A DNA stretch of 64,000 nucleotides, taken from the NCBI RefSeq assembly GCF_900100045.1, contig NZ_FNEA01000015.1, positions 1 through 64,000 of the forward strand, in the 5' to 3' direction. Shown here one piece after another: positions 9,402 to 18,064 of the stretch. The position numbers and the translations under genes are program-made. The notes beneath the pieces are model-generated. The model saw only the letters and a program-made list of their open reading frames with translations. It was not told the DNA's origin and made no database searches. Source of the stretch: Paracoccus denitrificans. GTDB lineage: Bacteria; Pseudomonadota; Alphaproteobacteria; Rhodobacterales; Rhodobacteraceae. Positions within the stretch are counted from its first letter, which is position 1, and every line of letters starts with the position of its first letter.

Positions 9402-9487
9402 GTCTTTCCTCCTCTGCATATCCGGGGCGATGTTTCGATGTGACGGCTGCCGGCCCTGCCCCGGACGGGCCGGCCCTGTTTGGGTGC

Positions 9488-11131
9488 CTAGCGGGACGAG
9501 AACAGCTCGACCCGGAACAGCTTGGTCGCGACGAAGATCGGCACCAGGATCACCGCCAGCAGCAGCACCCCCATCGCCGAGGCCTGCGCCATCAGGTTGC
9601 TGTCGATCAGCTTGTAGATCTGGATCGGCATGGTCTCGCGCCCGCCGGAATAGACGATGATCGAGGCGCTGAGTTCGGAAACCGTCACCGCCCAGGTCAG
9701 CACCATGGCCGAGGCGATGGCCGGCACCATCAGCGGCAGCACCACCTTGAAGAAGCTGGGCACCGGCGCCACGCCCAGGCTGATCGACGCCTCCTCGATG
9801 GAATCGGGGATGTTGTAGAGCGTGGACGAGGCGCTGCGCATCGAGAAGGGCAGCCGGCGGATGACATAGGCCAGCACGACGATGGCCCCGGTTCCGGTCA
9901 GGTGCAGCCAGCCGCTGTTGAAGGACATGGCCAGCCCGATCCCGATCGCCGTGCCCGAAAGCGCCAGCGGCAGGGTGCTGAGATAGTCCAGCGCCGGGGT
10001 GAACAGGTTCTTTTTCTTGACGATCATGTAGCTGACCAGCGTGCTGATCCCGATGCCGATCAGCGTGGCGACGGCGGAATAGATCAGCGTGTTGAGGATC
10101 GGCGTGGGATTGGTCAGCAGCAGCCGCTCGAAATTCGCCAGCGTCCACTCGCCCCAGCGCATCACCGGCCCGCGCGAGACGGTGAAGGCCCCGGTGACCA
10201 GCATGATCAGCGGCATCAGCGACACGATCACCACCGCGCCCGCCGCGCCGCCGATCAGCCAGCCCTGGCGACCCGACAGCGGCACCGGCCGGGCATTGCG
10301 GCCCTGCACCACCTGATAGCGCCCGCGCGACAGGATCCAGCGCTGAAGGAACAGCACGATCACGATCAGCCCGACCGCGACGCTGGCCAGCGTGCTTTGC
10401 ATCACCGGGTCGGCCCCACCCTCGGCCACGGCGGCCTGGTAGGTCATCACCGACAGAAGCCGCACCTTGCCGCCAAGGATCGACGAGGTGCCGAAATTGC
10501 CCATGACCATGGTAAAGACCAGCAGCGCGCCGGCCATGACCGAGGGCATGATGACCGGCACCAGCACCTTGAGCCGCGACCTGACCGGCGAGGTTCCAAG
10601 GCTGCGCGCGGCTTCCTCAAGCTGCACGTCGAAGCCGCGGATCGCCGCCAGCGTGCTGATATAGACATAGGCGTAATAGGTGAAGGTCAGCGAGACGATC
10701 AGCCCCGGCCAGCCGTAGAAGCTGGGCAGGATGATGTCGACGCTGCGCAGCGCGCGGGTGACGACGCCGTTGTTGCCGACCAGCATCAGCCAGGTCTGCG
10801 CGGCGATGACCTCGGGGATCACCAGCGCGATCAGGGGCAAGAGCGCCAGCGCCGACTTGCCGGGAAATTCGTAACGCGAGGCCAGATAGGCCAGCGGCAC
10901 GCCCAGGCAGACCGACAGCGACGTCACCGCCGCCGCAAGGACCAGCGTGTTGCGCACGGCCTCCAGATAGCGCGGATCGGCCAAGAGTTGCGCCCAGCCA
11001 TTCCTGTCGCCGCCGCCCAGGCTGCCGGTCAGGATGGTCAGCAGCGGATAGAGCAGGAACACCACCATGACCACCATCGCGGCCAGCGAGATCCACCACC
11101 ATACGGTGCGGTTGCCGATCCCCCTGCTCAT
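9488..11131 (-). CDS. ABC transporter permease, fused two-module (AfuB/FbpB type)
   Basis: 547 residues with about 12 predicted membrane segments. It carries two copies of the binding-protein-dependent permease domain (about 55-265 and 345-540), each with an EAA-type loop (EEAARSLGTSP and EEASISLGVAP). Fused permeases of this layout are typical of the ferric iron/hexose-phosphate/phosphonate group. The start codon overlaps the stop of the upstream ATPase gene (ATGA), so the two are co-translated. It forms the membrane channel for the binding protein at 8400. Confidence 0.9.
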   Translation of the reverse strand: MSRGIGNRTVWWWISLAAMVVMVVFLLYPLLTILTGSLGGGDRNGWAQLLADPRYLEAVRNTLVLAAAVTSLSVCLGVPLAYLASRYEFPGKSALALLPLIALVIPEVIAAQTWLMLVGNNGVVTRALRSVDIILPSFYGWPGLIVSLTFTYYAYVYISTLAAIRGFDVQLEEAARSLGTSPVRSRLKVLVPVIMPSVMAGALLVFTMVMGNFGTSSILGGKVRLLSVMTYQAAVAEGGADPVMQSTLASVAVGLIVIVLFLQRWILSRGRYQVVQGRNARPVPLSGRQGWLIGGAAGAVVIVSLMPLIMLVTGAFTVSRGPVMRWGEWTLANFERLLLTNPTPILNTLIYSAVATLIGIGISTLVSYMIVKKKNLFTPALDYLSTLPLALSGTAIGIGLAMSFNSGWLHLTGTGAIVVLAYVIRRLPFSMRSASSTLYNIPDSIEEASISLGVAPVPSFFKVVLPLMVPAIASAMVLTWAVTVSELSASIIVYSGGRETMPIQIYKLIDSNLMAQASAMGVLLLAVILVPIFVATKLFRVELFSSR

Positions 11132-12189
11132 GACGCCAGCACCAGGGTCTTCATCGGGTCGAAGGACAGGTCGACATCGGCGCCGGGCATATAGCGGTCA
11201 TGGCCGTCGCCATGGGTCTCGACCGCCAGCGCGACATCGGCGCCGATCCCGATCAGGTAATGCGTCTTGCCGCCCAGGTATTGCCGGCGGCTGACGGTGC
11301 CCTGCACGCAGTTGGCGCCGCCCGTGCCTTGCGGGGACAAGGCGATATCCTCGGGACGCGCGATCAGCACGGCCCTGGACCCGGCCAGGGGGGCCGGAAC
11401 GCGCGCCGAAATCGAATGCCCGCCCAGCCCGACGGTGACCATGCCCTGCGCCGCGCCGGGTGCGTCGATCTCGACCGTATTGGCCGCGCCGACGAAATCC
11501 GCGACATAGGACGAGACCGAGTCGCGATAGATCTCGGATGGCGTGCCGACCTGTTCCAGCCGGCCGCTTTTCATCACCCCGATCCGGTCGGACATGGCCA
11601 GCGCTTCCTCCTGGTCATGGGTCACGAAGACGGTGGTGATCCCCGCCTCGCGCTGCAATTCGGTGATGGTGTCGCGCACCTGCACCCGCAGCTTGGCGTC
11701 CAGGTTCGACAGCGGCTCGTCCATCAGCAGAACCGTCGGCTGGATCACCAGCGCCCGGGCCAGCGCGACCCGCTGGCGCTGGCCGCCCGACAGCGCCGCC
11801 GGATGCCGCTGGCCCAGGTGGCCCAGTCCCACGCGCTCCAGCGCCTCGCCGACCTTGCGCCGGATGGTCGCGCCGTCCTGACCACGCGCCCGCAGCCCGT
11901 AGGCCACGTTGTCGTTCACGGTCTTGTCGGGAAACAAGGCGTAATCCTGGAACACCATGCCGATGTCGCGCCGATGCGCCGGCAGCCCGGTCACATCCTT
12001 GTCGCCGAACAGGATCCGCCCCGCCGCCGCATCGATGAAGCCCGCGATGGTGCGCAGCAGCGTGGTCTTGCCGCAACCGGACGGGCCCAGCAGGGTGAAG
12101 AACGATCCGGGCTCGATCTTCAGCGAAAGCCCGTCGATGACACGGTGATCGCCATAGGCGACGCCCAGTTTCTGGATATCAATCCCCAT
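11128..12189 (-). CDS. ABC transporter ATP-binding protein (FbpC/PotA type)
   Basis: 353 residues. Walker A GPSGCGKTT lies near 34-42, with Q-loop VFQDYALFP, signature LSGGQRQRVALARA, Walker B LLMDEPLSNLD and switch His VTHDQEEAL. The C-terminal part (about 240-353) is a TOBE-like regulatory domain. It energises the import system with the genes at 9488 and 8400 and is coupled to the permease by an ATGA overlap. Confidence 0.92.
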   Translation of the reverse strand: MGIDIQKLGVAYGDHRVIDGLSLKIEPGSFFTLLGPSGCGKTTLLRTIAGFIDAAAGRILFGDKDVTGLPAHRRDIGMVFQDYALFPDKTVNDNVAYGLRARGQDGATIRRKVGEALERVGLGHLGQRHPAALSGGQRQRVALARALVIQPTVLLMDEPLSNLDAKLRVQVRDTITELQREAGITTVFVTHDQEEALAMSDRIGVMKSGRLEQVGTPSEIYRDSVSSYVADFVGAANTVEIDAPGAAQGMVTVGLGGHSISARVPAPLAGSRAVLIARPEDIALSPQGTGGANCVQGTVSRRQYLGGKTHYLIGIGADVALAVETHGDGHDRYMPGADVDLSFDPMKTLVLAS

Positions 12190-12217
12190 TCGGTCTGTCT
12201 CCTCCCCCGAAAACCGC

Positions 12218-13027
12218 CTAGCGCATCGCGCGCTGGACCAGATCCAGCGCGTCGCGATGCCGTGCCGGATCGCCCGCCGCCAGGATGCGCGGGCCGCTTG
12301 ACAGGGTCAGCGGCTGGCCGTCCCAGTCGGTGACCACGCCGCCCGCGCCCTCGATGATCGGGGTATAGGGGGCCAGGTCGTGGATCTTGAACTGCGTGTC
12401 GATATGGACATCCGTCCGGCCCGAGGCCAGCAGCCCGAAGCTGAGGCAGGCGCCGCCATAGATGCGCCATGCCGTCGCCTCGCGCAGCGCGTCCAGCGCG
12501 GGATATTCCGAAGGGTGGAAGAAATCCGGGTTGCAGACCGACAGGATCGCGCTGCCGATGTCGGCACAGCCCCGCGTGCGGCAAGGGTTGCCGTTCAGCA
12601 GCGTCGGCCGGCCCGCGATCCCGGTCCAGCGGTTGCTGCCCGACGGGTGGTCGATGATGCCGATCACCGGCTTGCCGCGATGCATCAGCGCGATCAGCGT
12701 GCCAAAGACCGGCATCCCGGCGATGAAGGGTGCGGTGCCGTCGATGGGGTCCAGCACCCAGACGAACTCCGCATCCGGGTCCGAGGCGTCCTGCTCTTCG
12801 CCCACGACGCCATGGTCGGGATGGGCGTCAGCGATCAGCTCGCGCAACCGCATCTCGATGGCCAGGTCCATGTCGGTGACGAAGCTGCGGTCGGCCTTCA
12901 TCTCGATCGCGCGGTCCTGCGCGACCACGTCCAGAAGCATTCGGCGGCTTTCATCGGCCAGGACCGCGGCAAAGCTTGCAAGCCCATCAAGGATCGCGTC
13001 ATTCGATTTGTTACTGTTCGTCAACAC
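12218..13027 (-). CDS. Inositol monophosphatase/histidinol-phosphatase (HisN-like) family phosphatase
   Basis: About 269 residues of the Mg2+-dependent, Li+-sensitive phosphatase fold. The metal-binding GEEQD and DPIDGT motifs are present, and a C-terminal KIHDLAPYTPIIEGAGG segment matches the second Asp motif. The frame is open to 13339, but only the part after 13027 aligns with the family. GTG at 13027 (or TTG at 13024) follows GGAGA with suitable spacing. It heads the AfuABC-like transporter operon, so it may remove phosphate from the imported compound. A role as the histidinol phosphatase is possible, but no his genes are nearby. Confidence 0.85.
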   Translation of the reverse strand: MLTNSNKSNDAILDGLASFAAVLADESRRMLLDVVAQDRAIEMKADRSFVTDMDLAIEMRLRELIADAHPDHGVVGEEQDASDPDAEFVWVLDPIDGTAPFIAGMPVFGTLIALMHRGKPVIGIIDHPSGSNRWTGIAGRPTLLNGNPCRTRGCADIGSAILSVCNPDFFHPSEYPALDALREATAWRIYGGACLSFGLLASGRTDVHIDTQFKIHDLAPYTPIIEGAGGVVTDWDGQPLTLSSGPRILAAGDPARHRDALDLVQRAMR

Positions 13028-13240
13028 CTTGGTTCTTTCTCCAGATAGCCTGCACCGCATGGCGGACCGTGCATCGGTCGCGCACCGATAGCCCGTCGGA
13101 GAGCAAGGCCGATCAGGCACCCGATGCGGATGCCGGCCCGGTCCCGGTCGTGCCGGGGCATCTTGCCTTTTCCCGATTTGCTTGCGCCTTGCCGCGCGCC
13201 CGCCGTCAGACTGAGATTCGATCTTCGATACGGAAATGTT

Positions 13241-13258
13241 GCATTTTGTAGCAAATGC
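13241..13258. promoter_or_regulatory. Candidate DeoR operator in divergent promoter region
   Basis: The 310-bp gap 13028-13337 separates the phosphatase gene from the DeoR regulator. Within its AT-rich part, GCATTT (13241-13246) and AAATGC (13253-13258) form a perfect inverted repeat with a 6-bp spacer. The remaining sequence up to 13337 shows no other clear feature. Assignment to the DeoR protein is inferred from position. Confidence 0.4.
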
Positions 13259-13337
13259 GTCAATCTGTAATTTGCATGGAACAGGTCGAGGAGAGTAAGG
13301 GACAGCAGACGACGTCTGTTCAGCGATTGGAGAAGCC

Positions 13338-14120
13338 ATGTGGCAAGAAGAGCGCCATCAGAAAATACGGGCGATGCTGGCATCGTTCGGCCAGGTCTCC
13401 ATCGACCGGATCGTCGAAAGCTTCGGCGTGTCGCGTCAAACCGTTCGGCGCGATCTGATCGAGATGGAACAATCTGGAATATTGCGCCGCGTCCGCGGGG
13501 GCGCCGTCCCGGTCGAAACCGAGGACATGGAGTTCAGCGTCCGCATCACCCAGCGCCTGCAGGAAAAGCGTGCGATCTGCGTGGCGGCGCTTCAGCTTCT
13601 GAGAAGCCACCAGACCATCTTCATGGATGCCGGCTCGACCATGACGATCATGGCCGAGGTGCTGGCAGGACCGACCAGCCTGACGGATCTGACCGTCGTC
13701 ACCAATTCCCTCGAGGCGGCCATGCGGCTTGCACAAAGCCCGCAAGAGAGCGGCGTCCGGGTGCAGCTCCTGCGGGGTCCGGTAAGGCGCGACCCGCTGG
13801 AGACCTGGGGCGGCGCCACGGTTGCCGACATTTACAGCTATCATGCCGATGTCGCGCTTCTCTCGCCCCTTGGGATAGATGCCTCATTGGGCGCGACCTA
13901 TCATCATCTCCACGGCGCCGAGATCGCCGAGGCGATGGCCCGCCAATCGACCAAGACCGCGATCCTTGCCGATCATGCGAAAATAGGCGTGACCAGCCGG
14001 AAATGTGTCTGCCCCACGGCCGAGATCGATTACCTGGTCGTCGATGCCAAGGCACGAGCCCGTTCCGGTTTTGCCGAGCTGGAAAACACGGTCGCCCAGT
14101 TGATCGTGGCGCAAGCCTGA
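13338..14120 (+). CDS. DeoR/GlpR-family transcriptional regulator
   Basis: 260 residues. The N-terminal DeoR helix-turn-helix (about 5-57, VSIDRIVESFGVSRQTVRRDL) is followed by the DeoRC effector domain (about 75-240), with the DAGSTMTIMAE segment and the late ADHAKIG motif of the sugar-phosphate isomerase-like fold. Members usually repress catabolic operons and respond to phosphorylated sugars. That agrees with its divergent position next to the phosphatase and AfuABC-like transporter. GGAGAA precedes the ATG. Confidence 0.92.
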   Translation: MWQEERHQKIRAMLASFGQVSIDRIVESFGVSRQTVRRDLIEMEQSGILRRVRGGAVPVETEDMEFSVRITQRLQEKRAICVAALQLLRSHQTIFMDAGSTMTIMAEVLAGPTSLTDLTVVTNSLEAAMRLAQSPQESGVRVQLLRGPVRRDPLETWGGATVADIYSYHADVALLSPLGIDASLGATYHHLHGAEIAEAMARQSTKTAILADHAKIGVTSRKCVCPTAEIDYLVVDAKARARSGFAELENTVAQLIVAQA

Positions 14121-14143
14121 CTGCCGGTCGTTTGCCGATGCGC

Positions 14144-16591
14144 TCAGCCGCGCACCCGAGCCGACTTGGGATCGTAGAGGGGGGCAAGGCTGGCCTCGGC
14201 GGGGACGATGCGGCCGGCCACGTCGATGGCATAATCCGATGCAAGCATCTCGGCCGCAGTTTCATCGGTGCGGCAGGGCACATAGCCCAGCCCGATCGCG
14301 GCGCTGAGGGCATGGCCGTAATTGCCCGAGCTCAGGAAGCCGACGATCCTGCCGTCGCGCAGGATCGGTTCGTTATGGAACAACAGCGGCTCGGGATCGC
14401 GCAACCGGAACTGGACCAGGCGGCGTTCCAGCCCGGCCTCGCGTTTCTTCAGCACCGCCTCGCGACCGATGAAATCGCCCTTGCCGGTCTTGACCGCAAA
14501 GCCCAGGCCGGCCTCCAGCACATGATCCTCGTCGGTGATGTCATGGCCGAAATGGCGATAGGCCTTTTCGATCCGGCATGAATCCATGGCGTGCAGCCCG
14601 CATAGCTTCAGGCCCACCTGCTCACCCGCCTCGGCCAGGGCTTCGAAAACATGGGCGGCCTGGTCGGTCGGGACGTAAAGCTCCCATCCCAATTCTCCGA
14701 CATAGGTGACGCGATGGGCGCGGGCGAGGCCCATGCCGATCTCGATCTCGCGCGCGGTGCCGAACGGATGCGCCTCGTTCGAGAAATCCCCGGGCGAGAC
14801 CAGCGACAACAACTCGCGCGAGCGCGGGCCCATCAGCGGCAGCACGACCTCGGCCGCGGTGATGTCGGTGATCGTCACCCATTCGTCGCCCAGATGCCTG
14901 CGCAGCCAGGCCAGGTCGCGCTGCAAGGTCGCACCGGGCACGACGAGAAGGAAGGCGGTTTCCGAAAGCCGCGTCACCGTCAGGTCGGACTCAATGCCGC
15001 CGCGGGCGTTCAGCATCTGGGTATAGACGATGCGGCCCGCCGGCACGTCCATGTCATTCGCGCAAAGCCGCTGCAGGAAGGAAGCCGCATCGCGCCCCTC
15101 GACCCGGATCTTGCCGAAGCTGGTCATGTCCAGCAGTCCCACGCCCTCGCGCATGGCCATATGCTCGGCGCGCTGGTTGTCGAACCAGTTCTGGCGCTTC
15201 CAGCCATAGCGGTATTCGCGTTCTTGCCCGTCCGCGGCGAACCAGTTAGCGCGTTCCCAGCCCGCCACCTCGCCAAAGACCGCGCAGCGCGCCTTGAGGT
15301 GTTCGTGCAGGGGCGAACGGCGGATGCCGCGCGAGGTCGCCATCTGCCGATAAGGGAAATGGTCGGCATAAAGCAGGCCGAGCGTCTCGCTGACCCGTTC
15401 CTTCAGATAGCGGCGATTGCGCTGGAAGGGCTGGGCGCGGCGGATATCGACCTCCCACAAGTCGAAGGGCGGCTCGCCGTCCTCCATCCATTGCGCCAGC
15501 GCCATGCCGGCCCCGCCGGACGACACGATGCCGATGGAATTGTAGCCCGCCGCGACCCAGTAGCCCCTTAGCTCGGGCGCCTCGCCCAGGTAATAGCGGT
15601 CGTCGGGGGTAAAGCTTTCCGGGCCGTTGAAGAAGGTGTGGATGCCCGCCTGGCCCAGCAGCGGCATCCGTGCCACGGCTTTCTCCAGGATCGGCTCGAA
15701 ATGGTCGAAATCCTCGGGCAACTGGTCGAAGCAGAAATCCTCGGGGATGCCCGCCATGCCCCAGGGCTTGGCCCTGGGCTCAAAGGCGCCGAGCAGGATC
15801 TTGCCGGCATCCTCCTTGTAATAGGCGCATTCGTCAGGGACGCGCAGCACCGGAAGCTGGGCCAGGTCGGGGATGTTCTCGGTGACGATGTAGAAATGCT
15901 CGCAGGCATGCAGCGGCAGGGTGACGCCATTATCGGCGGCAAGATCGCGGCCCCACATGCCGCCGCAGTTCACCACGTTTTCGGTGGCGATATGGCCCCG
16001 TTCGCCGCCGGCCTCCCACTCGACGCCGGTCACGCGGCCATTGGCAGTGACGATCCGCGCGACCTTGACCTGCTCGACGATCCTCGCGCCGCGCATCCGC
16101 GCGCCCTTGGCCAGCGCCAGCGCGATATTGCCCGGATCGGCCTGGCCGTCCAGCGGCAGGTGCACCCCGGCGACCACGTCGGAGATCTCCAGATGCGGAT
16201 AAAGCTCCAGCACCTCGCGCGGGGAAAGCTCGTTCACGTCCACCCCGAAGGCGCGGGCCAGCGCGGCCTGGCGCAGGATCTCCTCGCGCCGCTCTTCTGT
16301 CAGGGCAACGGTGATCGAACCGCATTGCCGCAGGCCGGTCGCAAGCCCCGTCTCGGCCTCCAGCTTGGTGTAGAGGTCGGCTGAGTATTTCGCCAGCCGC
16401 GTCATGTTCTGGCTGGCGCGCAACTGGCCGATCAGCCCCGCTGCGTGCCATGTGGTGCCGGATGTCAGCTGCTTGCGTTCCAGCAGCACGATGTCGGTCC
16501 AGCCCAGCTTTGCAAGGTGATAGGCGACGGAACAGCCGGAAATGCCACCTCCGATGATGACGACGCGGGCTTGGCTGGGGAGTTCGACCAT
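14144..16591 (-). CDS. FAD-dependent dimethylglycine/sarcosine dehydrogenase-like protein (DAO + GcvT)
   Basis: 815 residues with the domain order of dimethylglycine dehydrogenases. A DAO FAD domain (1-370; VVIIGGGISGCSVAYHLAKLG) includes the SGTTWHAAGL segment containing the usual flavin-linked His. A central linker domain (about 370-430), a GcvT folate-binding domain (about 430-700) and a GcvT C-terminal barrel follow. It would demethylate an N-methylated amino acid and pass the methyl carbon to THF. A start at 16696 is open but lacks a ribosome binding site, so 16591 is used. It lies divergent from an XRE-cupin regulator. The exact substrate cannot be read from sequence. Confidence 0.87.
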   Translation of the reverse strand: MVELPSQARVVIIGGGISGCSVAYHLAKLGWTDIVLLERKQLTSGTTWHAAGLIGQLRASQNMTRLAKYSADLYTKLEAETGLATGLRQCGSITVALTEERREEILRQAALARAFGVDVNELSPREVLELYPHLEISDVVAGVHLPLDGQADPGNIALALAKGARMRGARIVEQVKVARIVTANGRVTGVEWEAGGERGHIATENVVNCGGMWGRDLAADNGVTLPLHACEHFYIVTENIPDLAQLPVLRVPDECAYYKEDAGKILLGAFEPRAKPWGMAGIPEDFCFDQLPEDFDHFEPILEKAVARMPLLGQAGIHTFFNGPESFTPDDRYYLGEAPELRGYWVAAGYNSIGIVSSGGAGMALAQWMEDGEPPFDLWEVDIRRAQPFQRNRRYLKERVSETLGLLYADHFPYRQMATSRGIRRSPLHEHLKARCAVFGEVAGWERANWFAADGQEREYRYGWKRQNWFDNQRAEHMAMREGVGLLDMTSFGKIRVEGRDAASFLQRLCANDMDVPAGRIVYTQMLNARGGIESDLTVTRLSETAFLLVVPGATLQRDLAWLRRHLGDEWVTITDITAAEVVLPLMGPRSRELLSLVSPGDFSNEAHPFGTAREIEIGMGLARAHRVTYVGELGWELYVPTDQAAHVFEALAEAGEQVGLKLCGLHAMDSCRIEKAYRHFGHDITDEDHVLEAGLGFAVKTGKGDFIGREAVLKKREAGLERRLVQFRLRDPEPLLFHNEPILRDGRIVGFLSSGNYGHALSAAIGLGYVPCRTDETAAEMLASDYAIDVAGRIVPAEASLAPLYDPKSARVRG

Positions 16592-16702
16592 GATGGTTAT
16601 CCGCTGTTGGACTGGGTGGGCTGCGCGCAGGGCCGGTGGGGACGGGATCGGGGCGGCCAGGCGATTCTGCTCTTCCGACAGGATGGAGCTACTCATGCCG
16701 TG

Positions 16703-16729
16703 AATGAAAATTCAACTATAATTTTCATT
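16703..16729. promoter_or_regulatory. 10-bp-arm inverted repeat overlapping a TATAAT box
   Basis: AATGAAAATT (16703-16712) and AATTTTCATT (16720-16729) form a perfect inverted repeat with a 7-bp spacer in the AT-rich gap between the dehydrogenase and the XRE-cupin gene. A perfect TATAAT at 16717-16722 lies in its centre on the + strand, and TATAGT reads on the other strand. A further half-site-like AATTTCAT follows at 16750-16757. This is a strong candidate for the autoregulatory operator of the XRE protein. Confidence 0.6.
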
Positions 16730-16830
16730 TTAACGCTGCGACTGGTAAAAATTTCATACACCCCGCTGCGAGCATGTTGAGATTTCAGCAGGATTGCTGC
16801 ACCCTGTCGGCAGCCTCTGAAGGAGAGCCG

Positions 16831-17385
16831 ATGGGCCATCACGTTGGTGAAGACATCCGGTCGCTGCGCAAGTCGCGGGGCATGACCCTGCTTGAGCTTG
16901 CGGGCGATGTCGGGCGTTCGGTCGGCTGGCTGAGCCAGGTCGAGCGAGGGCAGACGACGCCATCGGTCCACGACCTGGGGCAGATCTCGGATCGGCTGGG
17001 GGTGAACATCAGCTTCTTCTTCCGCTCCTCCAGCCGGGCGCCCGAGGAACGGGGGCTGGTCCTGCGCGCCGCGGACCGGACGCCCATCGGCTCGCAGGAA
17101 AGCGGTCTCGTCGAGGAGCTGCTGTCCCCGACGCTCAGCGGCTCGTTCGAGATGATCAAGTCGACCTTCGCGCCCGGCGCGTCCAGCGGCGGACGGCGAA
17201 AGGCGCGGCCCAAGGAGGATGGCGGCGTCCTGATCTCGGGCCGCCTGACCCTGATCATAGGCGACCGCGAGATCCAGCTGGAGCCCGGCGACAGCTTCCA
17301 GTTCCGCGAGACCGACTATGCCTGGCGCAACGATGGCAAGGAACCTGCCGTCGCCATCTGGATCGTCTCGCCGCCGATTTACTAG
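16831..17385 (+). CDS. XRE-family regulator with C-terminal cupin domain
   Basis: 184 residues. An N-terminal helix-turn-helix (about 6-62; MTLLELAGDVGRSVGWLSQVERG) is followed by a cupin ligand-binding domain (about 105-182; LIIGDREIQLEPGDSFQF). Proteins of this kind often control amine or amino acid catabolism. The start at 16831 follows AAGGAG; the frame is open upstream. It is divergent from the dimethylglycine-dehydrogenase-like gene, so control of that gene is likely. Confidence 0.88.
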   Translation: MGHHVGEDIRSLRKSRGMTLLELAGDVGRSVGWLSQVERGQTTPSVHDLGQISDRLGVNISFFFRSSSRAPEERGLVLRAADRTPIGSQESGLVEELLSPTLSGSFEMIKSTFAPGASSGGRRKARPKEDGGVLISGRLTLIIGDREIQLEPGDSFQFRETDYAWRNDGKEPAVAIWIVSPPIY

Positions 17386-17394
17386 CGGCATGCC

Positions 17395-17890
17395 CGTCAA
17401 GGTGTTGTAATTCCCCGGATGGCCTGAGGGCATGATCGGGCGGCTTTCATGGTTATGCCGCAAATGGAGTCGATCGCTTCCTTGTCGATCTGGGCGAAGG
17501 CTTCGACCATCATGCAGCGGCTGGCGGTCTGTCATTCGTCGTTCTGTTCGAACAGCACCGCGCCGATCAGACGCATGATGGAAGGCTCATTGCGGAGGAT
17601 CCCGACGATGTCGGCTCGCCGCTTGACCTCCTTGTTCTGACGCTCGATGGGGTTGGAATGCAGTTTGGTGCGTGCTGGCGCGGGAAGGGCATGCAAGCCA
17701 GCACGTCGTGCTTGCTGGTGCCCATGAGGTCGGCGAGCCTGGGCCAGCGCGGGCGCAACTGCTTGGAGACCTCGCGCCAGGGCGCTCCTCCTCCGGTGAA
17801 TGCGGCGTCGCCGATCACCAGCCTGACCCCGCCCAGGCCCCGTATCCAGCCACGGATGTTTTCCTGCACCAACCTGATGGTGAACGTCTG
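17395..17890 (-). pseudogene. Decayed IS256-family transposase remnant
   Basis: Reverse-strand sequence encodes pieces of an IS256-type transposase. GVRLVIGDA and WREVSKQLRPRWPRL are close together in one frame where much more protein should separate them. Then LHSNPIERQNKEVKRRADIVGI and LIGAVLFEQNDE follow in another frame. A one-base loss in the FPRQH(R)TKLHS region explains the frame change, and a TGA replaces the expected Trp after QNDE, with readable transposase sequence beyond it. The N-terminal half is absent. Terminal repeats could not be placed, so the limits are approximate. Confidence 0.8.
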
Positions 17891-18064
17891 CGCGCCATGA
17901 CATGACCCAATCCGGCGGCGCAATGTCGGCATGGCAGACAGGCGGGTGATTCAGACGGCGCCGGCGCCGACCAGCCCCACGCCCGATGGTACCGGCAATA
18001 CGGGACATCGTGATCGCTTTCTGCTAGCTTGGCCAATCCATCCGCTGCTTCAGGGAAACCGGGA

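Noticed and set aside
9440..11194. Long open frame opposite the AfuB-like permease
   Set aside because: Low-complexity His/Gln/Arg/Asp-rich translation, fully explained as the complement of membrane-protein codons.
8400..12189. Ferric iron transporter assignment
   Set aside because: The binding protein lacks the adjacent Tyr pair used by FbpA, and the operon contains a phosphatase and a DeoR regulator rather than iron genes.
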